Origin: Desulfovibrio piger
Lineage (GTDB): Bacteria; Desulfobacterota; Desulfovibrionia; Desulfovibrionales; Desulfovibrionaceae
Length of the DNA stretch: 64,000 nt
Direction: 5' to 3'
NCBI RefSeq assembly: GCF_012843875.1
Contig: NZ_JABAFY010000001.1
Coordinates: 1-64,000 of the forward strand
The notes under the pieces were generated by a model that saw only the letters and a program-made list of their open reading frames with translations, had not been told where the DNA came from and ran no database searches. Position 1 is the first letter of the stretch; each line of letters starts with the position of its first letter. Below are positions 1 through 8,640 of this stretch, piece by piece. A program made the translations under genes and the position numbers.

Positions 1-70
1 TTACCTCGTCAATTTTATGGGGCTACTTTACCTTGCTTTGGCCTGTATCCTTTGGAGAAAACTGGTATAG
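1..70 (+). CDS. C-terminal end of a membrane protein, truncated by the window edge
   Basis: Reading from base 2, an open frame runs to a TAG at 68-70. It encodes 22 residues: a strongly hydrophobic stretch ending in a basic WRK motif, as expected for a last membrane helix with a cytoplasmic end. The DNA is clearly more AT-rich than what follows. It lies 57 bases before gtrA on the same strand, so it could be the last codons of another envelope-glycan gene. Only the tail is visible and the call rests on hydrophobicity, so chance is possible. Confidence 0.35.
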   Translation, partial: YLVNFMGLLYLALACILWRKLV

Positions 71-127
71 CAAGGTGTATGCCGGACATTCTCTAAGTCA
101 GGGCAGCCCAATCCCAAAGGAGTCTTT

Positions 128-508
128 ATGTCCCTTGCCAGCCGTGGCGCGGAATTTTTCCGCTTCTGCATCGTGGGCGGTCTGACCTTTCTGGTGGACT
201 ACGGCCTGCTGTTCCTGCTGACCAGCGTGCTGGACGTCCATTACCTCTGGTCGTCCGCCTGGGCCTTCATCGTGGCCGTCATCGTCAATTACTACCTTTG
301 CGTGTTCTTCGTCTTCCATCAGGCGGCACGCAGCTTTGCCCGGCAGGTGGTCTTCGTGGGATCGAGCCTGGCCGGTCTGGGCATCAATCAGGTCTGCATG
401 TGGCTGCTGGTGGACAAGCTGGCCCTGCACTACATGCTGGCCAAGGTCGTGGCCACGGGCGTGGTCATGATCTGGAACTACATCATGAAGCGCAAGGCCC
501 TCAGCTGA
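128..508 (+). CDS. gtrA: GtrA-family membrane protein (putative polyprenyl-linked sugar flippase)
   Basis: 126 residues, the usual size for GtrA. Four hydrophobic segments lie at roughly 12-34, 38-60, 70-90 and 96-118, with a short basic C-terminus (MKRKALS). GtrA-like proteins are thought to flip undecaprenyl-phosphate-linked sugars across the inner membrane. An SD (AAAGGAG) sits 5 bases before the ATG. The gene converges on a GtrB-type transferase (600-1607) and a polytopic membrane protein (1597-3285). Together these resemble the three parts of a Gtr glucosylation cassette, although here they are on opposite strands. Family assignment is firm; the substrate is not known. Confidence 0.85.
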   Translation: MSLASRGAEFFRFCIVGGLTFLVDYGLLFLLTSVLDVHYLWSSAWAFIVAVIVNYYLCVFFVFHQAARSFARQVVFVGSSLAGLGINQVCMWLLVDKLALHYMLAKVVATGVVMIWNYIMKRKALS

Positions 509-569
509 CCGGGCAGGGAAGCTCCCCAGCCTTTTCGCTGCGTCCTTTCCAGCGTTGTCCAAAATGGAA

Positions 570-593
570 AAAGCCGGGCTGTTGCCCGGCTTT
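570..593. terminator. Bidirectional terminator between gtrA and the GT2 gene
   Basis: A perfect 10-bp stem (570-579 with 584-593) has a 4-base loop. A-rich and T-rich flanks allow it to stop transcription from both sides, as fits two convergent genes. Confidence 0.85.
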
Positions 594-599
594 CTTCAT

Positions 600-1607
600 T
601 TACGCCTGAGGGGCTTGCTCCGGCCTGTTCCCGCCGGAGGACATGCCTGTCCTGCCCTGCCGCAGCAGCAGTGACAGCACATTGAGCTGGATCTCGAAGG
701 CCTGCCGGGCCCGCTTGCGCTGGCAGTCCAGGGTCAGGCCGGCAACAAAGCTCAGCAAAGCCGCCAGCATGCAGAATCCGGACACGATCAGGGTCGGGAA
801 GCGGGGTACGAGCCCGCTGGACATGTATTCGCCCAGCACAGGCAGGAACAGCCCCAGAGAAAGCAGGGCCAGCAGACAGGCCACCGACCAGAAGACCAGC
901 AGGGGACGGTAATCCTTGAACAGGACGGCGATGGTCTTCAGGACGCGGAAGCCGTCCCGGAACGTGCTCAGCTTGGAAAAACTCCCTTCCGGCCGGTCGC
1001 GGTACTGGATGGGCATGGAAGCGATGCGGAAATTGTTGGCCAGGGAAAAGATGGTCATCTCCGTCTCGATCTCGAAGCCCTGCGAAAGGATGGGGAAGGA
1101 TTTGACGAACAGGGGCGACATGGCCCGCATGCCCGTCATGACGTCCTCGATCTGCCGGCCGCGCTTCCAGAACATATTGATGCAGCGGCGCACCAGCATA
1201 TTGCCGCAGTTGTGGAATGGGCGCTTGTTCTCCGTGAAGTAGGTGGAGGACAGCCGGTCGCCGATGACCATGTCCGCACGTCCTTCCAGCACGGGCGCGC
1301 ACAGGGCCGCCGCCTGCGAAGCCGGATAGGTGTCGTCCCCGTCCACCATCAGATAACAGTCCGCCTCGATGTCACGGAACATGGTCCGCACCACGTTGCC
1401 CTTGCCCTGACGGGGCTCGGGGCGCACGATGGCACCGGCCTCACGGGCCAGACGGGCCGTTTCGTCGGTGGAATTGTTGTCATAGACATAGATATCGGCA
1501 TCCGGCAGGGCCTGACGGTAATCCCTGACCACGTTCCCGATGGTCAGCGCCTCGTTATAGCAGGGGATCAGGACCGCGATCCTGTTGCCTTTCTTCTCAG
1601 TCTGCAT
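600..1607 (-). CDS. GT2 polyprenol-phosphate glycosyltransferase, GtrB/DPM1-like
   Basis: 335 residues. The N-terminal GT-A domain shows the GT2 opening with CYNE near residue 16, YDNNSTDET near 43, and the DxD-type DGDDTYP near 92 that binds the metal and nucleotide sugar. Two hydrophobic segments near 240-300 match GtrB/DPM1-type enzymes that load a sugar onto a polyprenyl phosphate at the inner membrane. The ATG at 1607 has a GAGGAG SD 5 bases upstream and overlaps the end of the upstream membrane-protein gene by 11 bases, implying coupled translation. The longer in-frame start at 1631 lacks such a site. The sugar is unknown. Confidence 0.88.
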   Translation of the reverse strand: MQTEKKGNRIAVLIPCYNEALTIGNVVRDYRQALPDADIYVYDNNSTDETARLAREAGAIVRPEPRQGKGNVVRTMFRDIEADCYLMVDGDDTYPASQAAALCAPVLEGRADMVIGDRLSSTYFTENKRPFHNCGNMLVRRCINMFWKRGRQIEDVMTGMRAMSPLFVKSFPILSQGFEIETEMTIFSLANNFRIASMPIQYRDRPEGSFSKLSTFRDGFRVLKTIAVLFKDYRPLLVFWSVACLLALLSLGLFLPVLGEYMSSGLVPRFPTLIVSGFCMLAALLSFVAGLTLDCQRKRARQAFEIQLNVLSLLLRQGRTGMSSGGNRPEQAPQA

Positions 1608-3285
1608 ATCCGCTCCTCGTGACCTGTGCATCGGCGTCCGCCGCTACCGGCGAACGCCGCAGCAACAGCCAGCCTTCATTCTCAAAAAGCAGGACACCGT
1701 AACGCAGCAACAGGGCTTTGTGCTCCACATGGCGCGTCAGCAGCAACGCGGCCTGCTCCGTACGCCAGACCTCCATATAGCCGGTGGCATCGGCCGCCAT
1801 GCGGTGTTGCATGGCCAGCCAGCGCCGGGCCATATCCGGGTCGGCGGCATAATAGATGACGTTCCCGTCCTTGTGTACGGGCAGCATGGGCATGCGGGCA
1901 GCAAAGCGCACGGCCATGCAGTCTCCGTCAGTAAAAACCAGCTCTTCCGGTCCCGCCTGCGAGCGCAGGGCCTGCAGGGCATCCCGCAATCCCAGGGAAT
2001 GCGCCTTGATCTGCCGGGCCTCTTCCGTATCCAGCCAGCCCAGACCGGTCATGTCCGCCAGGGCATGCCGGGCCGCCACCACCTGTTTGCCCTGCCCCAG
2101 CGACAGCAGGACGACAGCCAGCAGGATGACGATGCCACGGCGCAGCAGGGGGGCAAGGCCCTGCCAGTACAGGGACAAAAGACAGGTCAGCAGCAGCCAG
2201 GAAAGCGGCACCAAAAAGCGCGTGCCCCGCAGGATCTCCTGACTCATGTTCTGCCGCCCCAGATGGCGGGCCAGCCACATCTCCAGGGCGCAGAGCACAC
2301 AGCCGCCCGCGATGCCCAGCACCATGCCCGGCATGAGCCGCAGCAGAGTGCGCAGCGGCCCGGCCAGCTGCTGCCGCTTTTTGAACAGCACCACCGCCGA
2401 CACGACCGCCGCGGGGAACAGCGGGACGGGGAAGGTATAATAGCGCGATATGTCCGCAAGGCTTTGCCAGACATCATGCCAGTCCTTGCTGTAACGCAGG
2501 GCGCGCACCTCGGCAAAAAGCCCGGCATACTCGGCCGGCGGTGCTGGTGTATCCGCAAGAAAAACTTTCAGATATATAACAACGGGAACTGCGAAGCTCA
2601 ACAGATTCAGCAGGCTCAGGCCCGCGTGGCGCCACAGTCCCCTGTCCCGCCAGAGCAGGAACAAGGCCATGAAGAACATGGCTCCGCCCATGAGGGCGCT
2701 GACCGTATGCACCAGCATGGCACAGCCTGACAGGAACATGACCACAGGCTGCAGCGAAGGGCGTTTGACGGCCGCACAGGCCAGCAGCAGAAGGAAGGGC
2801 CAGAGATCGGCATAGAAGATGCGCGGCACCGGATCCGAGCGCATGCTGCCCCAGAAGGTGCCGAACGACCAGTGCACGGCAATGCTCATCAGGATCGAGA
2901 GCAGGACCGCCAGAGAGGGGCTGCGGAACAGGCAGCGCCCCAGGATGTAATAGGCAAGGAAGTGCAAAAAGACGCCCAGCGCGCCCACACGCAGCATGTC
3001 CGTGGCCGCATTGTCCCCGTCGGGGAGCAGACCCGCCAGGGCCGTCAGCAGGTTGGGCACGCCCGGATCCTGCGGGAAAAAAGACGCCACCGGGTCACGG
3101 GCAAAGGCCGCGGGGTATTCCCCGGCTTCCATGATCTGCGCGTAGTTCTGCAGGTCGCTGTCCATGCCGATGCCCTGGGGATTGAGGTCCAGCGTCCCCT
3201 GCAGGGCACACCAGCAGAACAGCGCGGCCAGCAGGACCAGAAGCAGATCCGCAAGCCGGTGTCTTTTGTGTTCAGTCTCTTTCAT
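1597..3285 (-). CDS. Polytopic membrane protein, likely glycosyltransferase of a Gtr-like cassette
   Basis: About 562 residues with roughly ten hydrophobic helices, the first near 11-32, then a soluble C-terminal part of about 150 residues. Short polar loops between helices, including DSD and DPVASFFPQD after the first helix, resemble GT-C membrane glycosyltransferases. No diagnostic motif is strong enough to name a family. It overlaps the GtrB-like gene by 11 bases, so it probably receives the polyprenyl-linked sugar made by that enzyme. The start is uncertain: ATG at 3285 or 3315, neither with a good SD. 3285 was chosen because the helix follows at once. Confidence 0.65.
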   Translation of the reverse strand: MKETEHKRHRLADLLLVLLAALFCWCALQGTLDLNPQGIGMDSDLQNYAQIMEAGEYPAAFARDPVASFFPQDPGVPNLLTALAGLLPDGDNAATDMLRVGALGVFLHFLAYYILGRCLFRSPSLAVLLSILMSIAVHWSFGTFWGSMRSDPVPRIFYADLWPFLLLLACAAVKRPSLQPVVMFLSGCAMLVHTVSALMGGAMFFMALFLLWRDRGLWRHAGLSLLNLLSFAVPVVIYLKVFLADTPAPPAEYAGLFAEVRALRYSKDWHDVWQSLADISRYYTFPVPLFPAAVVSAVVLFKKRQQLAGPLRTLLRLMPGMVLGIAGGCVLCALEMWLARHLGRQNMSQEILRGTRFLVPLSWLLLTCLLSLYWQGLAPLLRRGIVILLAVVLLSLGQGKQVVAARHALADMTGLGWLDTEEARQIKAHSLGLRDALQALRSQAGPEELVFTDGDCMAVRFAARMPMLPVHKDGNVIYYAADPDMARRWLAMQHRMAADATGYMEVWRTEQAALLLTRHVEHKALLLRYGVLLFENEGWLLLRRSPVAADADAQVTRSGYAD

Positions 3286-3325
3286 AGCGGCAGCCCGTCT
3301 CTTGATAGATGCCATCCCGCCGGTC

Positions 3326-4303
3326 TCAGTCCCGGCGGGATTCCTTTTCCGCAGCCTGCCGGCGGGCGGCCGCCAGCTCCCGGGCACGCCGGATCAGGCG
3401 CTGGTCCATGCGCCGCATGATCTGGCGGCTGTGCGTCAGGATGTACACCCCGCCCAGGATGCCCACGGCGCCGAAGGCCTCGCGGAAAGCAAAGTCCTCT
3501 CCCAGCAGGGTCACGCCCAGGACAACGCCCACCAGCGGCATGATGTTGAGGAAGATGGCCGCCTGCCCTGCCCCCACCACCTTGACCCCCATGTTCCAGA
3601 AGATCATGGCGCACACGCCGCCGATCCAGACGATATAGACCATACAGGCCAGGGTCGTGCCGCCCACGCTGTGCACGTCCAGCTGGCCGGTCAGCGCGGC
3701 GTAGATGAAGGTGCCCGCCGTCCCGAACAGCCCGGCCCAGGCCGTGGTCGTCAGGGGCGGAAGATGGCGCATGACGCGGAAGCCCGTCAGGGAATAGACG
3801 GCCCAGCCCAGCTGGGCGGTGAAGAACAGCAGATCCCCCTTGTTGAAGGAGATATGCAGCAATACGTCTATCTGTCCCTTGCTGACGAGGAACAGCGCCC
3901 CTGCCACGGAAAGCAGGATCCCCAGCAGTTCGATGGGCAGCAGGCGTTCGCGCAGGAAGATCAGGGCCACCAGTGCCGTCACGGCCGGAGTGGTCGTGGC
4001 GATGAGAGTGGCATTGCTGACCGTGGAGAGCTGCAGACCGGTGAACTGGGCGATATTGTTGAGCGCCACACCGGTGATGCCCATGAGCAGCAGGGCCGGC
4101 ATCAGGCGCAGCGGCGGCAGGAGCGGCAGCCCCCGCCAGCGCATGAGCGCGAAAAAGGTGATGCTCATGAGCAGATAACGCACTGCGGTCATGGTGGACG
4201 GGTTCAGCTCCCGCATGGTGATCTTGACCAGCAGCGGCTGGGCGCCCCACAGGGCGGCCGTCAGGGCCAGCAGGGCAAAATATCGGCTTGTGGCTGTCGT
4301 CAT
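3326..4303 (-). CDS. EamA/DMT-superfamily inner-membrane transporter
   Basis: 325 residues. Two copies of an EamA-type five-helix unit give about ten helices, with typical patterns such as LWGAQPLLVKI at the start and ALNNIAQFTGLQ and FWNMGVKVVGAGQAA further in. Members export amino acids or other metabolites; the substrate cannot be read from sequence. The tail is basic and Arg/Ala-rich. The ATG at 4303 has a GGAG SD 8 bases upstream; an in-frame upstream extension is non-conserved and rejected. The gene precedes the membrane glycosyltransferase-like gene by about 40 bases on the same strand and may be cotranscribed. Confidence 0.88.
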   Translation of the reverse strand: MTTATSRYFALLALTAALWGAQPLLVKITMRELNPSTMTAVRYLLMSITFFALMRWRGLPLLPPLRLMPALLLMGITGVALNNIAQFTGLQLSTVSNATLIATTTPAVTALVALIFLRERLLPIELLGILLSVAGALFLVSKGQIDVLLHISFNKGDLLFFTAQLGWAVYSLTGFRVMRHLPPLTTTAWAGLFGTAGTFIYAALTGQLDVHSVGGTTLACMVYIVWIGGVCAMIFWNMGVKVVGAGQAAIFLNIMPLVGVVLGVTLLGEDFAFREAFGAVGILGGVYILTHSRQIMRRMDQRLIRRARELAAARRQAAEKESRRD

Positions 4304-4626
4304 GATCTTCTCCAGAGGCCTTCCTGTGCGCGCACCATAGCGCAAAATAAAAGATTTTTCGAGATATACGCACGCAGGATCCCCGCCGGGCCCCCCCGAT
4401 CCTGAACCGGCGTTGACGTGATCTGCGGCGGCAGGCAGCAGTGCTGTGGTTCCTTTAACAAAGGTATCGCAAATCCCGTACCGCCGCTTTTCTTCCCTGC
4501 TGACCGGTAGGGGCACGCAGTCCGGGATCGATGCTGGCCCTGTTCTGCGTTATACGCAGAGATAAGCCGGCACAGGTTCGCTACCTTTTTGAGATGATTG
4601 CCTTTTTATTTTTCAAAGGCAAAATA
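4304..4626. other. Intergenic region between the EamA gene and the iron-regulated pair
   Basis: No convincing gene. The right half is AT-rich and holds an 8-bp inverted repeat (4598-4605 with 4615-4622, 9-base loop) just left of the Fur box. It must carry the promoter of the minus-strand EamA gene, but no clear -35/-10 pair was found. Confidence 0.5.
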
Positions 4627-4679
4627 AATTGAAAACAATTTTCAATTCCGTTGACATCATTTTTCAATCATGGCATGTT
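4627..4679 (+). promoter_or_regulatory. Fur box and overlapping promoter
   Basis: A perfect 9-bp inverted repeat with 3-base spacer occupies 4627-4647. Its core TTGAAAACAATTTTCAA matches the published Fur consensus of metal-reducing deltaproteobacteria (WTGAAAATNATTTTCAW) at 16 of 17 positions. A second, weaker copy (4 mismatches) lies at 4651-4667. A TTGACA at 4651-4656 with a CATGTT 17 bases later (4674-4679) can serve as -35/-10, so bound Fur would block RNA polymerase. This predicts derepression of the downstream pair in low iron. Confidence 0.8.
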
Positions 4680-4713
4680 TGCCCCAACAAAACACATTAC
4701 CACAGGAGCCACC

Positions 4714-5148
4714 ATGCCGAGATTGGAAAACCTTCCCCAGACCCGGATCTCTTTCCGCCGCAGTGCCAACAACCTGCACATCGCCACCGGCGAGGATCTG
4801 GATCTGGAACAGGCCCGTGCCATCCTGAACCTTATGCGCTGCCACAGCAACGACTGCAACAAATTCTTCATCGATGTGCGCCATGTGACCCGCATCCAGC
4901 CGGCGGCGGCCGCCGCCCTGCGCGGTGCGCCCCAGCCTTCCATCGCGCCGCAGCGCATCCACTACAAAGGCTCCCGCGGCTTCGAGCTGGCGACGAGCGG
5001 CAACAAGGTCCTCATTGTCCCTGAAAAGGCAAAGCATGTTTGCAAGGGCACCTGCCCCAACTGCCGCTGCAAGGACAAAAAAGCCCGCGCCAAGGCGCGG
5101 AATACGGCCCGGGCGGCTGTGGCGTCGGGGGGCGCCGCTGTTGCCTGA
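4714..5148 (+). CDS. Fur-regulated STAS-like protein with Cys-rich basic tail (function unknown)
   Basis: 144 residues. Residues about 10-85 look like a STAS-type fold: a strand, then FFIDVRHVTRIQPAAAAAL, which resembles the conserved strand-loop-helix of anti-sigma-factor antagonists. The usual phosphorylatable Ser is replaced by Pro-Ala. Residues about 107-125 hold a cluster, HVCKGTCPNCRCKDKK, with four Cys within ten residues, followed by a Lys/Arg/Ala-rich end; this could bind metal. The ATG at 4714 has an AGGAG SD 5 bases upstream. The gene sits directly behind a Fur box and 34 bases before the porin gene. The fold is inferred by eye; no function is assigned. Confidence 0.75.
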   Translation: MPRLENLPQTRISFRRSANNLHIATGEDLDLEQARAILNLMRCHSNDCNKFFIDVRHVTRIQPAAAAALRGAPQPSIAPQRIHYKGSRGFELATSGNKVLIVPEKAKHVCKGTCPNCRCKDKKARAKARNTARAAVASGGAAVA

Positions 5149-5182
5149 TGGATGTGAACCTCAAACAGTAAGGAAGAAGGTC

Positions 5183-6703
5183 ATGAAAAAAATTCTTACC
5201 CTCATGCTGGCTGCCAGCATGCTCCTGGGGGCCGCCAGCGGCGCCAAAGCCATCGATTTCAAAGCCTCCGGCGAATGGCTGGTGGGCTTTGGCCTTGGTG
5301 ACGGCAGCCTCATCAAGGATGTGGACAACAAGAAGTACCACCACGACGATACCTTCAACGCCGGTCAGCGCGTCCGCCTGCAGCTGGATGCCGTGGCCTC
5401 CGAATCCCTGTCCGGTACGGTGTTCTTCGAGATCGGCGACCAGATGTGGGGCAATGCCGAAAGCGGCGGCGCCCTGGGTGCCGACGGCAAGGTGGTGAAG
5501 GTCAAAAATGCCTATATCGACTGGATGGTGCCCAATACCGACCTCAAGCTCCGCATGGGCCTGCAGGCCGTGGCCCTGCCCAACGTGGCCGGCGGTTCCG
5601 CCATCATGGACGGTGACGCCGCCGCCGTGGTCGCCAGCTACCAGTTCAACGACAACGTGGGCCTGACCGCCCTCTGGATGCGTCCGCTTAACGACAACTA
5701 CACCGGCACCAATGCCGACGGTGAAGCCTACGGCAACGGCTACAACAACTATCTGGACAACATGGACCTCTTCGCCCTCATGCTGCCCCTGAAGTTCGAC
5801 GGTGTGGAGCTGACCCCCTGGGCCATGTACGGCATGCAGGGCAAGAACACCCGCTTCAATGAAGGCGGCGTGGGTACGGCCGACGGCGCGCTGGACGTGA
5901 CCCTGCCCGGCTACCTGCCCGGCATGAACGAGTTTGCCCTCGGCAAGACCGGCAAGGCCTACGGCTCCATGTTCTGGGCCGGCCTGCCCGTGGCCATCAC
6001 GGCCTTCGACCCCCTGAACATCGAATTCGACATCAATTACGGCTATGTGGAAGCCATGGGCCGTTATGACGTGCTCAAGCGCGGTACGGACTGGGTGCGC
6101 GGCAACAGCAAGCGTGAAGGCTGGCTGGTCAAGGCCCTGGTGGAATACAAGATGGACTGGGGCACCCCCGGCATCTTCGGCTGGTATGCCTCCGGTGACG
6201 ACGGCAACGTCAAGAACGGTTCCGAGCGCCTGCCCTCCATCGCCGGCGCGGGCAACTTCACATCCTTCATGGGTGACGGCAACCTGGCCTGGGGCACCGG
6301 CTACAACTTCTACGACAACAATCTGACCTACGCCGGTACCTGGGGCGTGGGCCTGCAGATCGCGGACGTGAGCTTTGTGGAAGACCTCAAGCACACCTTC
6401 CGTGTGGCCTACTGGGGCGGCACCAACAGCCCCTCCATGGTCAAATACATGGGTTCCGCCGTGGCCTGGGACGACACCACCGCCGCCCAGGACGGTCCCT
6501 ATCTGACCACCAACGACGGTCTGCTGGAATTCAACCTGGTCAACTCCTGGCAGATCTACGAGAACCTGGAAGCCAATCTCGAGCTCGGCTACATCATCAA
6601 CATGATGGACAAGGACACCTGGGACAAGAGCTACGTCAGCGATCGTAACTGGTCCAAGCAGGATGCCTGGAAGGCCCAGCTGATCTTCGCCTACAGCTTC
6701 TAG
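5183..6703 (+). CDS. Outer-membrane porin, Desulfovibrio type
   Basis: 506 residues. A signal peptide (residues 1-23, ending AKA) precedes a mature chain rich in alternating polar/aromatic strands. The last residue is Phe in a strand (IFAYSF), the usual outer-membrane beta-barrel end recognised by the Bam machinery. It matches the abundant homotrimeric porin family of Desulfovibrio. The ATG has a purine-rich SD (AAGGAAGAAGG) just upstream. It lies 34 bases after the Fur-regulated gene with no terminator between, so it may be iron-responsive, though a separate promoter in the upstream gene is possible. A strong terminator follows at 6766. Confidence 0.92.
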   Translation: MKKILTLMLAASMLLGAASGAKAIDFKASGEWLVGFGLGDGSLIKDVDNKKYHHDDTFNAGQRVRLQLDAVASESLSGTVFFEIGDQMWGNAESGGALGADGKVVKVKNAYIDWMVPNTDLKLRMGLQAVALPNVAGGSAIMDGDAAAVVASYQFNDNVGLTALWMRPLNDNYTGTNADGEAYGNGYNNYLDNMDLFALMLPLKFDGVELTPWAMYGMQGKNTRFNEGGVGTADGALDVTLPGYLPGMNEFALGKTGKAYGSMFWAGLPVAITAFDPLNIEFDINYGYVEAMGRYDVLKRGTDWVRGNSKREGWLVKALVEYKMDWGTPGIFGWYASGDDGNVKNGSERLPSIAGAGNFTSFMGDGNLAWGTGYNFYDNNLTYAGTWGVGLQIADVSFVEDLKHTFRVAYWGGTNSPSMVKYMGSAVAWDDTTAAQDGPYLTTNDGLLEFNLVNSWQIYENLEANLELGYIINMMDKDTWDKSYVSDRNWSKQDAWKAQLIFAYSF

Positions 6704-6765
6704 TCCTCCCGGGGCGGGCCATCCGCCCCTTTCCCGCGCGTGCTTCTCCTTCCCGCGCGCACTCC

Positions 6766-6797
6766 GCCGCCGCTGTTTTTGCAGGAACAGCGGCGGC
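6766..6797 (+). terminator. Terminator after the porin gene
   Basis: A 12-bp perfect stem (6766-6777 with 6786-6797) and 8-base loop is followed by CTCCTTTTT. A smaller 7-bp GC hairpin lies just after the stop codon at 6711-6729. Confidence 0.85.
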
Positions 6798-6865
6798 CTC
6801 CTTTTTCCGGCGGCTGCCGGCAGGCTCATCCGGCGCCGTGGGCACCGGATGCAAGATGCTCCTGC

Positions 6866-7273
6866 CTAGGGCAGACGGGCATACTCCTCTTCGCTGACAG
6901 GCTCCAGCCACTGGGAGCGGCAGCCCTCACCGGGGACTTCTACGGCCAGATGCACGAACCAGCTGTCCCTGGCCGCGCCGTGCCAGTGCTTGACCCCGGC
7001 GGGGATGTGGACCACGTCGCCCGCGTGCAGTTCTCGTGCGGGCTTGCCCCACTCCTGATACCAGCCGCGCCCGGAGGTGCAGAGCAGTATCTGCCCGCCG
7101 CCGCTGGCGGCCTCATGGATATGCCAGTTGTTGCGGCATCCCGGTTCGAAGGTCACGTTACCGATGACGACCCCTTCGGTGGAAAGCATGTTCAGGTAAC
7201 TGTTGCCGACAAAGTAGCGGGCATAGGCCGTGTTGGCACCGCCCGGGGCGAAAGGCCCCCTGTTTTCCTGCAT
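6866..7273 (-). CDS. Small cupin-domain protein
   Basis: 135 residues, a single cupin barrel. Motif 1 is seen as NNWHIHEA followed by GGGQILLCTSGRG, and motif 2 as PAGVKHWHGA. The His residues are the usual metal ligands. Cupins of this type commonly accompany carboxymuconolactone-decarboxylase-like proteins, and one lies at 8641-9399. The ATG at 7273 has an AAAGGAAA SD; in-frame extension further upstream is not family-like. It is divergent from the AraC regulator at 7530, which probably controls it. Reaction unknown. Confidence 0.88.
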   Translation of the reverse strand: MQENRGPFAPGGANTAYARYFVGNSYLNMLSTEGVVIGNVTFEPGCRNNWHIHEAASGGGQILLCTSGRGWYQEWGKPARELHAGDVVHIPAGVKHWHGAARDSWFVHLAVEVPGEGCRSQWLEPVSEEEYARLP

Positions 7274-7529
7274 GGTCGTTTCCTTTTGTTGATCGTTATA
7301 TGTCACGCCCGGCCGGTATCGCCGGAGGTGCGGCCACACTGCCGGGCAGCCGCGGACGGACTGCGCCGTGTACCGCTGCAAAGACAGAGCCTTCCTGAGG
7401 CTGGGGAAACACATCCCCTCCGGCGCTCTTGCACAGTCGTGCCGTCTGCCCGCGGACGCCACTGGCGGCGTCTTCTCTCCCTGCCGTCTGTTGGTTACAC
7501 TGGACAGGCAGCCCGAACCGGAGGTCCTC

Positions 7530-8471
7530 ATGGCATCCTCAGCCCTGTCCATCAAAGAAGATATCCTTGCCGCCCTGAAAGACATCCTGATGCGGCACCT
7601 CCCCGCCCCGGAGATCCGCCCCAGCTCCATCGACGGTCTGGTGCTCGTCCGGCGGGAGGACTCGCCCGCACCTGACCGCTGCTTCGAAAGACCGCTGGTG
7701 TCCGTCATCGTCCAGGGAAGCAAACGCTCGCTCATCGGCTCGCAGGAATTCGTCTTCCGACGGGGCCAGTTTCTGGTCTCCGGCATCGACATGCCCAGCT
7801 CGTCTTCCTTTTTCGATACGGCTCCCGGACAGCCTTTCCTCTCCCTCTTCTTCTATCTGGACAGGCAGATCCTGACGGACCTCATGCTCAGGATGCGGCC
7901 TGCGGGCAAAACGCCGCAGGAAGACGGCCCCGGCGTCGCCGTGGCGGATGCCGAACCGGAATTCCTGGAAGCGGTGCTGCGCCTGGCCGAGCTGCTGGAC
8001 AAGCCGGAGCAGATCGCCATCCGCGCCCCCATGATCCTGCAGGAGCTGCACTATCTGCTGCTGATCGGGCCCCTGGGCCATGTGCTGCGCGGACTCTATG
8101 CCCAAGGCTCGCAGAACAGCCAGGTCTTGCAGGCCGTCTCCATCCTGCGCCGGGATCTGGGGGCCCCGGTACGCATGGAGAGCCTGGCACGGCAGGTGGG
8201 CATGTCCCTGTCCACGCTCCATCGTCATTTCAAGACCGTCACCGGCCTGAGCCCCCTGCAATACCTCAAACAGCTCAGGCTGCACGAGGCCCAGCGCCTG
8301 ATGCTCATGGAAGACATGCGCGCGGCCTCGGCGGCCCTTTCCGTAGGCTATGAGAGCGTGCCCCAGTTCAGCAGGGAGTACAAACGCATGTTCGGCGAAC
8401 CGCCCCACCGGGACATCCAGCGGAAACGCACGCTTGCGCCTCTGGGCGAAGCCGGGGCGGGCGGCCTTTAG
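7530..8471 (+). CDS. AraC-family transcriptional regulator
   Basis: 313 residues. The N-terminal half (about 25-180) resembles the AraC_N ligand domain of the type I subfamily (VIVQGSKRS and GQFLVSGIDMPSSS stretches). The C-terminal part (about 215-310) holds two helix-turn-helix units, including RMESLARQVGMSLSTLHRHFK and AALSVGYESVPQFSREYKRM. The ATG at 7530 follows a GGAGG SD by 5 bases. The gene is divergent from the cupin gene and next to the CMD-domain gene, and likely regulates both. The inducer is unknown; related regulators often respond to aldehydes or oxidants. Confidence 0.92.
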   Translation: MASSALSIKEDILAALKDILMRHLPAPEIRPSSIDGLVLVRREDSPAPDRCFERPLVSVIVQGSKRSLIGSQEFVFRRGQFLVSGIDMPSSSSFFDTAPGQPFLSLFFYLDRQILTDLMLRMRPAGKTPQEDGPGVAVADAEPEFLEAVLRLAELLDKPEQIAIRAPMILQELHYLLLIGPLGHVLRGLYAQGSQNSQVLQAVSILRRDLGAPVRMESLARQVGMSLSTLHRHFKTVTGLSPLQYLKQLRLHEAQRLMLMEDMRAASAALSVGYESVPQFSREYKRMFGEPPHRDIQRKRTLAPLGEAGAGGL

Positions 8472-8640
8472 GATACGTCCGCGTCATCCGTCCGCGGGCC
8501 GACCCTGTTCCGCGCCGGTGCGGCCCGTCCTCGTAGGGCCGCGCCCTTCCTGACCTCAAGACCATCCCGTCATTCCCGCATGCCCCGGCAACAGGAACAC
8601 AGCCGGGGCGCGCGGTGACACTATCCTCCTGCCCGGTGCT

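Noticed and set aside
4629-4713. Longer starts for the Fur-controlled gene (from 4651).
   Set aside because: They overlap the -35 box and Fur site; the ATG at 4714 has a proper SD.
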